NCBI GenBank assembly: GCA_012799075.1
Contig: JAAZLZ010000178.1
Location: 1 to 6,251, forward strand
DNA: 6,251 bases
From: Bacillota bacterium
GTDB lineage: Bacteria > Bacillota > Limnochordia > JAAZLZ01
Direction: 5' to 3'
Below are positions 1 to 6,058 of this stretch, piece by piece (the first letter of the stretch is position 1; the number at the start of each line of letters is the position of its first letter). The translations under genes and the position numbers were made by a program. Under the pieces are notes generated by a model. It saw only the letters and a program-made list of their open reading frames with translations. It was not told where the DNA came from and did no database searches.

Positions 1-2
1 CG

Positions 3-467
3 GTCCTGAAACAAGACAATGCCATTGAGGTCTGGTCCGCCGAGGAATTAGGCTTTGCCTATCGCAAGTCCCGGGTCATCACTGAAGAGGCCGTTCTGTT
101 GGAGGTGACTCTCCACCTGGAAAAAGACGACCCGGCCAAAATCCGGGAGCGGATGAATCATCTTCTTTCCCTGCGGAAAGCAAAACAGCCCCTCCAGTAC
201 CCAAGCGCCGGGAGCACCTTCAAGCGGCCCCCCGGCCATTACGCGGGGGCGCTGATTGAGAAGGCGGGCTTGAAGGGATTCCGCATCGGGGATGCTCAAG
301 TTTCGCCCCTCCATGCAGGCTTCATCATCAACCTGGGGAACGCCACCGCCAGGGATGTGATCCGCTTGATCGAAGCGATCCAAGAGGCGGTCTTGACCCA
401 ATTTGGGATCTTGCTGGAGCCGGAAGTACGGATAGTCGGTGAAGAGATCAAAGACCGGCCTGATTAG
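3..467 (+). CDS. murB: UDP-N-acetylenolpyruvoylglucosamine reductase (MurB), C-terminal part
   Basis: The gene is cut by the left edge; 154 codons are visible of a family usually near 300 residues. MurB is a cytosolic FAD enzyme that uses NADPH to reduce UDP-GlcNAc-enolpyruvate to UDP-MurNAc in peptidoglycan synthesis. The visible part is the family's C-terminal substrate-binding domain. It carries the PSAGSTFKRP motif, whose Ser after AG is the proton-donor Ser (Ser229 in E. coli), then EKAGLKGFRIGDAQVSPLHA and FIINLGNATA. The terminal LEPEVRIVGE contains the conserved catalytic Glu (Glu325 in E. coli). The frame stays open from base 3, so the ATG at 99 is internal and not the start. The gene is convergent with the padR unit. 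Identification is firm; the N-terminal FAD domain lies outside the window. Confidence 0.96.
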   Translation, partial: VLKQDNAIEVWSAEELGFAYRKSRVITEEAVLLEVTLHLEKDDPAKIRERMNHLLSLRKAKQPLQYPSAGSTFKRPPGHYAGALIEKAGLKGFRIGDAQVSPLHAGFIINLGNATARDVIRLIEAIQEAVLTQFGILLEPEVRIVGEEIKDRPD

Positions 468-478
468 GTCCAGGCCGG
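455..478. terminator. GC-rich hairpin between convergent murB and padR units
   Basis: CCGGCCTG (455-462) and CAGGCCGG (471-478) form a perfect 8-bp stem with an 8-base loop. It overlaps the murB stop codon (465-467). There is no strong T run on either side: the plus strand continues GACAGACACTTTACTTTTCC and the minus strand continues TCTTTGATCTC. A shared, bidirectional terminator for two convergent units is the natural reading of the position, but it is not a canonical intrinsic terminator. Confidence 0.45.
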
Positions 479-488
479 GACAGACACT

Positions 489-614
489 TTACTTTTCCGA
501 ACAACAGCAGCCTTCGTCCTCGTTACACTCCCCAGCATCCTCCGGGCAGCACTCCTCAAGATCGCAGTCTTCAACAGGTTCACAATCCCGCTTCTTATCA
601 TGGCAGCAGCACAC
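489..614 (-). CDS. Cysteine-rich 41-residue peptide downstream of padR
   Basis: I do not recognise this small ORF. Read on the minus strand from a GTG at 614 it gives 41 residues, 11 of them Cys: a CCCH cluster at positions 2-5, C11, C17, CC at 22-23, C30 and CCC at 36-38, ending SEK and TAA. Most of the rest is Asp/Glu (about a dozen acidic residues) with a short KKR patch, and there is no hydrophobic core. This composition suggests a metal- or metallocluster-binding peptide (inference). A run of six G (623-628) lies 8 bases before the GTG and could serve as the ribosome site; a second in-frame GTG at 623 is possible. The ORF begins 16 bases after the padR stop, so it is probably co-transcribed and translationally coupled. 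The frame is also open upstream into the end of padR, so it could instead be read as a frameshifted padR extension. No homologue is known to me. Confidence 0.55.
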   Translation of the reverse strand: MCCCHDKKRDCEPVEDCDLEECCPEDAGECNEDEGCCCSEK

Positions 615-630
615 TACCAGCACCCCCCAT

Positions 631-1011
631 TCATTTTTTTAAGGCCTCGTACTCGGAAAGGAACCCGCGCAGCCTCTCAACGGTGCCGCGAATAACAATG
701 GACCAAGCCTCCAACAGATCTTTCCCTTCCCGGGTTACCCTGTATAGACGCTTGGCCGGGCCCGCACCATCAGTATCCCATTCCGATTCGACCATGCCGT
801 CCTCCTCTAATCGCCGCAGGGTACGGTAGATCGACCCGGGGTCTTGGTTTTCACTCTCGAAGCCAAAGCGGCCTAGTCGGTCCAGCATATCATAGCCATG
901 GGCCGGTTTCTCGATGAGCAAGAGCAAAAGACAAGGCTCCAGAAATCGTTCCACCCGGCCTCCCCCGTGACTTACGAGTTCGGCCTCATCATGTTCATGA
1001 TCGTTGCACAC
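631..1011 (-). CDS. PadR-family transcriptional regulator
   Basis: PadR proteins are dimeric winged-helix DNA-binding repressors in the cytosol. This one has 126 residues, typical for the short PadR subfamily. The winged helix runs from about residue 22 to 97: RFLEPCLLLLL, then AHGYDML, the recognition-helix region GSIYRTLRRLEEDGMV (59-74) and the wing RLYRVTREG (88-96), followed by a C-terminal dimerisation helix ending ALKK. I chose the GTG at 1011 because GGGAGGTGG (1016-1024) sits just before it. The longer reading from an ATG at 1104 would start inside the -35/-10 spacer of the promoter. The N-terminus holds C2, H5, H7 and H15, with C27 at the start of the fold; metal or redox sensing is possible but unproven. 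The gene is divergent from tetR and followed by the Cys-rich ORF. Confidence 0.88.
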   Translation of the reverse strand: MCNDHEHDEAELVSHGGGRVERFLEPCLLLLLIEKPAHGYDMLDRLGRFGFESENQDPGSIYRTLRRLEEDGMVESEWDTDGAGPAKRLYRVTREGKDLLEAWSIVIRGTVERLRGFLSEYEALKK

Positions 1012-1015
1012 ACGG

Positions 1016-1024
1016 CCACCTCCC
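1016..1024 (-). promoter_or_regulatory. padR ribosome binding site (decides the start)
   Basis: On the minus strand GGGAGGTGG lies with its GGAGG core 7 bases before the GTG at 1011. No comparable site precedes the upstream ATG at 1104. This fixes the padR start about 31 codons inside the longest open frame. Confidence 0.75.
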
Positions 1025-1084
1025 GGATAAACCCTAAGTATAGCAGACACATCTACTTTTTCACACCTTACCACCTTTATCCGA

Positions 1085-1114
1085 AGTATATCTGTGGGGG
1101 GCATCTTTTGTCAA
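1085..1114 (-). promoter_or_regulatory. padR promoter, sigma-70/sigma-A type
   Basis: On the minus strand a perfect TTGACA (1109-1114) is followed after 18 bases by TATACT (1085-1090, five of six consensus bases). Transcription would start near 1078, leaving a leader of about 65 bases before the GTG. A second TATACTT (1036-1042) lies 48 bases downstream without a good -35 box. Confidence 0.75.
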
Positions 1115-1223
1115 GACAAGGGAAATTGCCGGACCCGCCAATATCTCCCATGGGTATGGGCGCCTAGGAACGGAGCCCTGGCATTTGCCGGGATAGAAGA
1201 AAATTTGCCTGTTATTCCTGCCC

Positions 1224-1252
1224 TTGACAGGCCGATGAAAGACTGCTACACT
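1224..1252 (+). promoter_or_regulatory. tetR promoter, sigma-70/sigma-A type
   Basis: TTGACA (1224-1229, perfect) and TACACT (1247-1252) are separated by exactly 17 bases. The expected start is near 1259, which coincides with the first base or two of the palindromic operator at 1258, so a bound repressor would block initiation. The roughly 110 bases between this promoter and the divergent padR promoter hold no ORF or clear motif. Confidence 0.8.
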
Positions 1253-1257
1253 CCAAT

Positions 1258-1275
1258 TGAGTGAGACCTCAGTCA
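1258..1275 (+). promoter_or_regulatory. Operator copy 1, tetR promoter (autoregulation)
   Basis: TGAGTGAGACCTCAGTCA is an inverted repeat, TGAGTGAG / CTCAGTCA around AC, with one mismatch to perfect symmetry. It matches the site at 1888-1905 at 17 of 18 positions. It runs from the predicted transcription start to the edge of the AGGAGG ribosome site (1275-1280). The half-site and spacing resemble the FadR box of B. subtilis (TGAATGA-type half-sites), which fits the neighbouring FadR-like TetR protein. Confidence 0.75.
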
Positions 1276-1288
1276 GGAGGTTGAATCC

Positions 1289-1870
1289 GTGGCAGCCAAC
1301 AAGAAGGACATCATTCGTCAAGCCGCGATCGAGGTAATCGTCGACAGCGGGTTCCACGCGGCAACAACAGACGCCATCGCCGCCAGGGCCGAGGTGTCCG
1401 TAGGCACCATCTACAACTATTTCCGGAACAAGGAGGCGATCTTAGAGCATATCTTTCAAGTGGAGTTGGGCAGACGCATCGACTATTTAAGCAGCCTTCC
1501 CGAAGATCTGCCGGTGCTGGAGAAGTTGGAGCTCTTTTTGCAGTGGCACTTTGGGATCATCGCCCAAGATCCCGCCACCGGGAGGATCCTCCTCCGGGAG
1601 CGGAGCAATCTGATCAATCTGCCCGCGATCCGCGAGTACATGGACACCATGACAGGCTACTTGACCTCCCTCGTGGAGGAAGGGATGCGAAAAGGACAAT
1701 TCAGGCAGTCCAATGCCGCCTTGACCGGAGCCATCATGTTCGGTGCATTGGAAGCCGCCGTTCGGCAATCGATCATGGCTTGGGAGAAAACAAATCGACC
1801 CTTGGATCTAATCACCCAGGAAGCGGCCCAGGAGCTGTTTCTCTTCTTCAGCCGGAGCCTCCTGGAATAG
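1289..1870 (+). CDS. TetR/AcrR-family regulator, FadR-like
   Basis: The protein has 193 residues, a usual TetR length. The N-terminal helix-turn-helix spans about 25-49 (TTDAIAARAEVSVGT followed by IYNYFRNKEAIL), the family signature. The all-helical C-terminal half (RSNLINLPAIREYMDT and MFGALEAAVRQSIM) resembles that of B. subtilis FadR/YsiA-type regulators, which release DNA on binding long-chain acyl-CoA. Ligand assignment here is inference. The GTG start at 1289 follows AGGAGG by 8 bases. Its own promoter and the promoter-proximal side of the downstream transporter gene carry the same palindrome, so it probably represses both itself and the export genes. The transporter start follows after 49 bases on the same strand, so the gene may head a four-gene operon. 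Confidence 0.9.
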   Translation: MAANKKDIIRQAAIEVIVDSGFHAATTDAIAARAEVSVGTIYNYFRNKEAILEHIFQVELGRRIDYLSSLPEDLPVLEKLELFLQWHFGIIAQDPATGRILLRERSNLINLPAIREYMDTMTGYLTSLVEEGMRKGQFRQSNAALTGAIMFGALEAAVRQSIMAWEKTNRPLDLITQEAAQELFLFFSRSLLE

Positions 1871-1887
1871 TCATCAATGAACATTAA

Positions 1888-1905
1888 TGAGTGAGACCTC
1901 ACTCA
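1888..1905 (+). promoter_or_regulatory. Operator copy 2, before the transporter gene
   Basis: TGAGTGAGACCTCACTCA is a perfect 8+2+8 palindrome in the 49-base gap between tetR and the transporter gene. AGGAGGT (1907-1913) follows one base later. Only a weak -10-like ATTAAT (1883-1888), with no convincing -35, is seen, so the site acts either on a weak local promoter or as a roadblock to read-through from the tetR promoter. Homology with the copy at 1258-1275 continues into the ribosome site. Confidence 0.8.
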
Positions 1906-1906
1906 T

Positions 1907-1913
1907 AGGAGGT
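1907..1913 (+). promoter_or_regulatory. Transporter ribosome binding site (decides the start)
   Basis: AGGAGGT lies 6 bases before the GTG at 1920. This rules out the in-frame ATG at 1887, whose first codons would be the operator and this RBS. Confidence 0.85.
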
Positions 1914-1919
1914 GCACTA

Positions 1920-4142
1920 GTGCTTGCCTTAAGTCGATTCATCCAACGCCGCCCCTTAGCAATCCTCATCATCATCCTTTCCCTCACCATCTTCTTCGCG
2001 TTAAATGCCCGCAAGGTGACTATGACGACGGACGTACGAGACTTCTTTCCCGGGGACCACCCTGAAGTCAAAGCTTACGATGAGATCGCCGACACCTTCG
2101 GCGGCACGGAATACATAATGGTGGCCACCGAAGGGGAGGATGTGTTTCAAAAGGAATCCCTAGAGCTAATCCAATCCTTGACGGAAAGGTTTGAGTCCAT
2201 CCCCGGGGTGGACCGGGTCCGCAGCCTTACGAATGTGGAGGAAGTCAAGGGCACGGCCTGGGGGATCGAGCTGAGCTCTCTCCTGGAGGAGCTGCCCCGG
2301 GATGAAGAGGAGGCCGCCCGCTTTCGCAGCCGGGTCCTCCAAGACGATTTCTATGCCGGTTCGGTTGTATCGGGGGATGGCAAACTGAGCCTTCTGGCCC
2401 TGGAACTCGACCCCCAAGCGAACGCGGTGGAAGTGGCCGATGGGGTGCTTGGCGCGATTAACGAAGAAAGGGTCTATGCCACGGGCACCCCGGTGCTCAA
2501 TTCCCTGTTGGCTAAGTCGATGAAAGAGGACCTCATCAGGCTCATTCCCTTAGTTGTCCTCCTTATCGCCCTGGTCCTTTACCTTTACTTCCACAACCTC
2601 TGGGGAGTGCTCCTGCCCTTCTTAACCGTCATCATCAGCACCATCTGGACAATGGGGTCCATGGGCCTAAGCGGCCGCCAAATGACGCCCCTAAACTCAG
2701 TCATGCCCGTCATCCTCATTACCTTGGGCAATGCCTACGGAATCCATATCCTGAGCCGCTTCTACGATGAAGCAAGTCGAGAGGATCCGGGCAAAGCCAT
2801 CGAGAATACCCTTGTCTCGGTGGGTACAGCTGTGTTGATGGCTGGCACGACGACCATCGCAGGCTTTTTGTCCAACTCCACCAGCACCATCGTCCAAATG
2901 CGGGAGTTTGGCTTTTTCACCGGCTTTGGCATCCTCATCGCCCTGGGCATTTCCCTCATTTTCATCCCGGCGGTCCTCCTTTACGTCAAGGTCCCCAACA
3001 GAGATGCCTCCCGGGAATCGGGAGTGTTCCGGAACATCCTGCTGAGGATGGCTCAGCTGACCGTTGCAGCCCCAGGAAGGGTGATCATCGTCATGCTCCT
3101 GGCTGCCGGGATCTTCACCTTGGGGGTTCCCCTCCTGACCACTAACAGCAATCTGTTCAACTTCTTTGACCATGACACCCAGCCAAGGATTGCCTATGAA
3201 CTGGTTAAGAGCAGCTTTAGCGGTTCGGAAAGCTTGGAGCTGGTCATCGAGGGGGACATCTTGGAGCCGGAGGTGCTAAGGAGCATCGAGTCCCTTCAGG
3301 ATGAGCTAGAGGCGACGGGACTGACCGGCAAGCCCATCTCCATCGTCGATGTGTTAAAAAGAGTCAACATGGCTCTCAATGACGGGGACCCGGCCCATAA
3401 GGAAATCCCCGCCAGCCGGGAGCTGGCGGCCCAGTATCTTCTCCTGTTGGAAATGAGCGATCCGGACTTTTTGACCAGGTTCATCACCGTCGACTACTCC
3501 CAAGCCCGGATCCAGGCCATGGTCAAGGACACATCCCCCGAGGGCCTTGCCAGCCTGTTCGACCAGGTCGATGCCTTGACCAAGGAGCACGGAGGCAACG
3601 TCACCACCACCGGCATGGTCAAACTCCTTGATGCTTTGGCCGCGATGATCATCCGCGGGCAAATCTCAAGCCTGACCCTCAGCCTGATTGCCGTTTTTCT
3701 CCTGGTCCGCTGGCTCACCAACTCTTGGGAGGGCAGTCTTTTGAGCACGCTCCTCATCACCTTGTCCACCGCGGCCACCTTCGGCTTTATGGGTTGGACG
3801 GGGGTTGCTTTGGACATGGTCACCGTCCTCATTTCCAGCATCGGGATCGGTGTGGGGGTGGACTATTCCGTCCATGTCTATTCCGGCTATCAGGAGGCAC
3901 GGAAGAAGGGCAAGGAACCGGCCGATGCTATCATCGCCGCCATCTGCCAAAGGGGTAAAGCCATTATCTGCAACGCAGCCGCGGTCATCGGCGGATTTCT
4001 CATCTTCCTCTTTTCTTCCTTTCCGCCCCTCCGGTATTTCGGCAGCCTAGTCTCCTTCACCATGTTTTTTGCCGCCTTATTTTCCCTGACCCTGCTCCCC
4101 GCCCTCATCATGGCCAGGGCGAAGAGGAGCATGGTGGGATGA
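1920..4142 (+). CDS. RND-superfamily transporter of the MMPL/HAE3 type
   Basis: The protein is 740 residues from the GTG at 1920 and forms the inner-membrane pump of the cassette. It has the two-fold RND layout: TM1 at about 12-30, a large outer loop (31-205) opening with the family-typical RDFFPGDHPEVKAYDE, TM2-TM6 (about 207-356), TM7 (386-406), a second outer loop (407-580), and TM8-TM12 (582-732). TM10 carries GIGVGVDYSVH with the conserved Asp-Tyr pair (D648/Y649) of the proton relay. The matching TM4 site reads LGNAYGIH and has Asn-Ala in place of Asp. MMPL/HAE3 proteins export lipids, hopanoids and other hydrophobic molecules, driven by protons. The substrate is not visible here; the FadR-like operator and LolA-like neighbour point to a lipid or lipoprotein-related cargo. 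At about 740 residues with two halves it is shorter than HAE1 pumps (over 1000), as expected. No membrane-fusion-protein gene accompanies it. Confidence 0.92.
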   Translation: MLALSRFIQRRPLAILIIILSLTIFFALNARKVTMTTDVRDFFPGDHPEVKAYDEIADTFGGTEYIMVATEGEDVFQKESLELIQSLTERFESIPGVDRVRSLTNVEEVKGTAWGIELSSLLEELPRDEEEAARFRSRVLQDDFYAGSVVSGDGKLSLLALELDPQANAVEVADGVLGAINEERVYATGTPVLNSLLAKSMKEDLIRLIPLVVLLIALVLYLYFHNLWGVLLPFLTVIISTIWTMGSMGLSGRQMTPLNSVMPVILITLGNAYGIHILSRFYDEASREDPGKAIENTLVSVGTAVLMAGTTTIAGFLSNSTSTIVQMREFGFFTGFGILIALGISLIFIPAVLLYVKVPNRDASRESGVFRNILLRMAQLTVAAPGRVIIVMLLAAGIFTLGVPLLTTNSNLFNFFDHDTQPRIAYELVKSSFSGSESLELVIEGDILEPEVLRSIESLQDELEATGLTGKPISIVDVLKRVNMALNDGDPAHKEIPASRELAAQYLLLLEMSDPDFLTRFITVDYSQARIQAMVKDTSPEGLASLFDQVDALTKEHGGNVTTTGMVKLLDALAAMIIRGQISSLTLSLIAVFLLVRWLTNSWEGSLLSTLLITLSTAATFGFMGWTGVALDMVTVLISSIGIGVGVDYSVHVYSGYQEARKKGKEPADAIIAAICQRGKAIICNAAAVIGGFLIFLFSSFPPLRYFGSLVSFTMFFAALFSLTLLPALIMARAKRSMVG

Positions 4143-4183
4143 ACTAGCGTCCTTGACCAGTGCAGGCGGGTTCGAATTGGCAC

Positions 4184-4210
4184 TTGTCAAGTTCGATGAA
4201 CCACTATACT
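4184..4210 (+). promoter_or_regulatory. Possible internal promoter before the LolA-like gene
   Basis: TATACT (4205-4210) is preceded by TTGTCA (4184-4189), with a short 15-base spacer. An 11-base palindrome ACTTGTCAAGT (4182-4192) overlaps the -35 box. The 86-base gap after the transporter stop has no terminator-like hairpin. The promoter would let the last two genes be expressed apart from the transporter, but the spacing is suboptimal. Confidence 0.35.
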
Positions 4211-4228
4211 TTGCTAGGAGGTATTTCC

Positions 4229-4969
4229 ATGAAGAGATTGCTTGTACTTGGTTTGCTAGTGGTGTTGGCTAGCAGCGCTTCGGCAGCATCGGGAGATGAG
4301 ATCTTAGCCCGGTTGGATGAGACCATGCAAAGCGGCAGCCGGGAGATCGTCCAGCAAATGACCCTTATCAGCGCCAAAGGGCAAGAGCGCACCCGCCAAA
4401 TCCAGATGTGGAGCAGCCGGGGGGAGACGGATAGGATGCTGGTCCGCTTTCTCTCCCCAGCGGATGTGGCGGGCACAGGGCTTTTGTCGGTGGGTGATGA
4501 CATGTGGTTGTACCTGCCTGCCCTCGGTCGGGTGCGGCGCATCGCCGGCCATGCCAAGAAAGGAAGCTTCATGGGGACCGATCTTTCCTATGAGGATATG
4601 GAGGAGTTCGGCAGCACCGGTTTTGCCGCCGGCTACAGCCCCGAGCTCATAAGGACGGAGCAGGAGTCCTATCTGCTCCGCTTGACCCCCCACAGCCAAG
4701 ACAGGGGTTATCAGCACCTCAAGATGCAAGTCTGCCGGGAGCGGTTCCTCCCCCTTCGCATTGAGTACTATGCTCCCGATGGCTCCTTGGTCAAGGTCCT
4801 CACCACCATGGATTTCCAACAGGTCCAGGGCCGTCCGACGGCGGGAAAGCTGATCATGGAGGATGTGGTCAAGGGAAGCAAGACCGTCCTGGAGCAGCTG
4901 AAGGTAGACTTCGAACCGGATATCAACGAAGAGATGTTCTCCACCCGCTACCTGGAAAGGGGCCGATAG
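4229..4969 (+). CDS. LolA-like outer membrane lipoprotein-sorting-type protein
   Basis: The protein is 246 residues with a clear Sec signal peptide (MKRLL, a Leu/Val core, then ASSASA before A20) and no lipobox Cys, so it should be soluble in the periplasm. After it comes the fold typical of RND-linked LolA-like proteins (outer membrane lipoprotein-sorting family): LVRFLSPADVAGTGLL, WLYLPALGRVRRI (93-105) and the hallmark FMGTDLSYEDME (114-125). LolA-type half-barrels carry lipidated cargo between membranes, and the family is often encoded beside MMPL pumps, as here. The start at 4229 is fixed by AGGAGGT (4216-4222), 6 bases upstream; an in-frame GTG at 4160 has no such site. It is probably the periplasmic partner of the pump. 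It is distinct from housekeeping LolA, so no gene symbol is given. Confidence 0.9.
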   Translation: MKRLLVLGLLVVLASSASAASGDEILARLDETMQSGSREIVQQMTLISAKGQERTRQIQMWSSRGETDRMLVRFLSPADVAGTGLLSVGDDMWLYLPALGRVRRIAGHAKKGSFMGTDLSYEDMEEFGSTGFAAGYSPELIRTEQESYLLRLTPHSQDRGYQHLKMQVCRERFLPLRIEYYAPDGSLVKVLTTMDFQQVQGRPTAGKLIMEDVVKGSKTVLEQLKVDFEPDINEEMFSTRYLERGR

Positions 4970-4972
4970 GAA

Positions 4973-5992
4973 ATGAGAAGAGCCTTTTGCCTGCTGGCTT
5001 GCTTGCTTCTCTTCAGCCTTCCCGTGCAAGGCTATGGCGGCCAATTGACGACCAAGCTGGAACTTGACCTGGATTCGCCCCACGAGCTTTCCCATTCCAC
5101 CTGGGGGCTCATCACCATGGCCAACCAAGGAGCCCATCTTGGCCTTTTCTTTCGCCAAGGGGACGATCTCGATTGGCGGCTGGATGAGGCTTATGTGGAC
5201 TTTCGGCAAGGAGGGCTGGACCTGCGCATCGGCAAACAGCGAATGGCTTGGGGAACGGCCCTGCAGATCAACCCCACCGATGTTTTAAACCCTATCGACA
5301 TCGAGGATCCAATGGGGGATAAGCTGCCTATCTGGGCCCTCCTGGGAGATTATTACCTGCCGGGTGACTGGAAGATCACCGGGGTCTACATACCGTATCT
5401 CCAGCCGGCCCAAGAGGTCCTGCCCACCACTCCCCCAAGCAAAGTTCCCTCGCCCGACAAGACCTTCGCCAACGGAGAGTATGCCTTTAAGATCACCCGG
5501 TTTGGCCTGGGATCCTTTGATTTTTCGCTAAGCTATTTCAACGGTTGGGAGCGTTTCCCCCATCCGGGGGGCTTTCGGCCCTTGGAGGCCTTCGGATTCG
5601 ACCTAGCGGGGGCCCTGGGAGATCTTGGCCTTTGGGCCGAGGCTCAGTTGGCCCGGCCCACGCCTGGGGAGGACTTTCTTCACTTCATCGTCGGCGGCGA
5701 CTATCGCTTGGACACCGGCCTTTACCTGGCCGCCCAGTATTACTACCGGGACGGGGAAGACTATCTGCTGGGGGCCTTGGAGAAGGACCTGGGGCTGCAC
5801 AAGTTCAAGATGGGCACCCTTTACAACCTGGATCAAGAAGCCTTTGCCCTCATGCCCTCCATCGTTTTCTCCCTGGCCGATGCCACAAGCTTCACTGTGG
5901 GCATCAGATATGTCCATACCGATAATCTAGGGCTGCCGGGGCTTGGAAAAGCCGGGAAGTGGGGCTATGGCGAGCTGGAGTACCGCTTTTAG
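4973..5992 (+). CDS. Outer-membrane beta-barrel protein, DUF1302-like
   Basis: The protein is 339 residues with a signal peptide (MRRAF, a Leu-rich core, LPVQG near residue 20). The rest alternates short amphipathic strands with Gly/Asp turns, and the chain ends YGELEYRF, with the terminal Phe and alternating aromatic pattern that the BAM machinery recognises. The motifs GKQRMAWGTA (87-96) and NPTDVLNP (100-107) resemble DUF1302-type barrels found beside RND pumps; that family assignment is from memory and moderate. The start lies 3 bases after the LolA-like stop. AGG (4968-4970) and AAAGGGG (4956-4962) are both imperfect ribosome sites, so translational coupling is likely. It probably provides the outer-membrane end of the export route. 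The Cys at residues 6 and 10 lie inside the signal and do not make a lipobox. Confidence 0.85.
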   Translation: MRRAFCLLACLLLFSLPVQGYGGQLTTKLELDLDSPHELSHSTWGLITMANQGAHLGLFFRQGDDLDWRLDEAYVDFRQGGLDLRIGKQRMAWGTALQINPTDVLNPIDIEDPMGDKLPIWALLGDYYLPGDWKITGVYIPYLQPAQEVLPTTPPSKVPSPDKTFANGEYAFKITRFGLGSFDFSLSYFNGWERFPHPGGFRPLEAFGFDLAGALGDLGLWAEAQLARPTPGEDFLHFIVGGDYRLDTGLYLAAQYYYRDGEDYLLGALEKDLGLHKFKMGTLYNLDQEAFALMPSIVFSLADATSFTVGIRYVHTDNLGLPGLGKAGKWGYGELEYRF

Positions 5993-6004
5993 ATTTGGGC
6001 TGTT

Positions 6005-6040
6005 AGAAAGAAAAACCAGAGTGGCCTGACGGTCCTCTGG
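6005..6040 (-). terminator. Intrinsic terminator of the tRNA-Arg gene
   Basis: The stem pairs CCAGAG (6016-6021) with CTCTGG (6035-6040), continued by GGCC/GGTC (6023-6026, 6031-6034) around a TGAC loop with one bulged base. On the minus strand it is followed at once by TTTTTCTTTCT (6015 down to 6005), a good U-tract. On the plus strand an A-tract precedes it but no T run follows, so it may only weakly end the barrel transcript coming from the left. Confidence 0.75.
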
Positions 6041-6058
6041 AAGATGGTTTAGAAGTTA

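Noticed and set aside
439..642. Plus-strand 67-codon ORF rich in Ser/Gln
   Set aside because: It is the complement of the Cys-rich ORF and starts inside murB; the Ser/Gln richness is what the opposite strand of TGC-rich DNA encodes.
1036..1090. Two AAGTATA copies (1036-1042, 1084-1090) as paired PadR operators
   Set aside because: They are short, not palindromic, and one is simply the -10 box; no ATGT-N8-ACAT-type PadR site is evident.
1887..1919. ATG at 1887 as the transporter start
   Set aside because: The extra 11 codons would be made of the operator palindrome and the AGGAGGT ribosome site; the GTG at 1920 has ideal spacing.
4160..4228. GTG at 4160 as the LolA-like start
   Set aside because: It would place a hydrophilic 23-residue extension before a normal signal peptide and would translate through the RBS at 4216-4222.
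4973..5005. LLAC near the N-terminus of the barrel protein as a lipobox
   Set aside because: The Cys is at residue 10, before most of the hydrophobic core, too early for a lipoprotein signal; the C-terminal barrel signature argues for an integral outer-membrane protein.
4304..5209. A 301-codon open frame on the minus strand
   Set aside because: It lies opposite the LolA-like gene and the start of the barrel gene, both with signal peptides, recognisable motifs and good context. It has no RBS context, is rich in His/Gln/Gly as expected of a shadow frame in GC-rich DNA, and has no recognisable domain.
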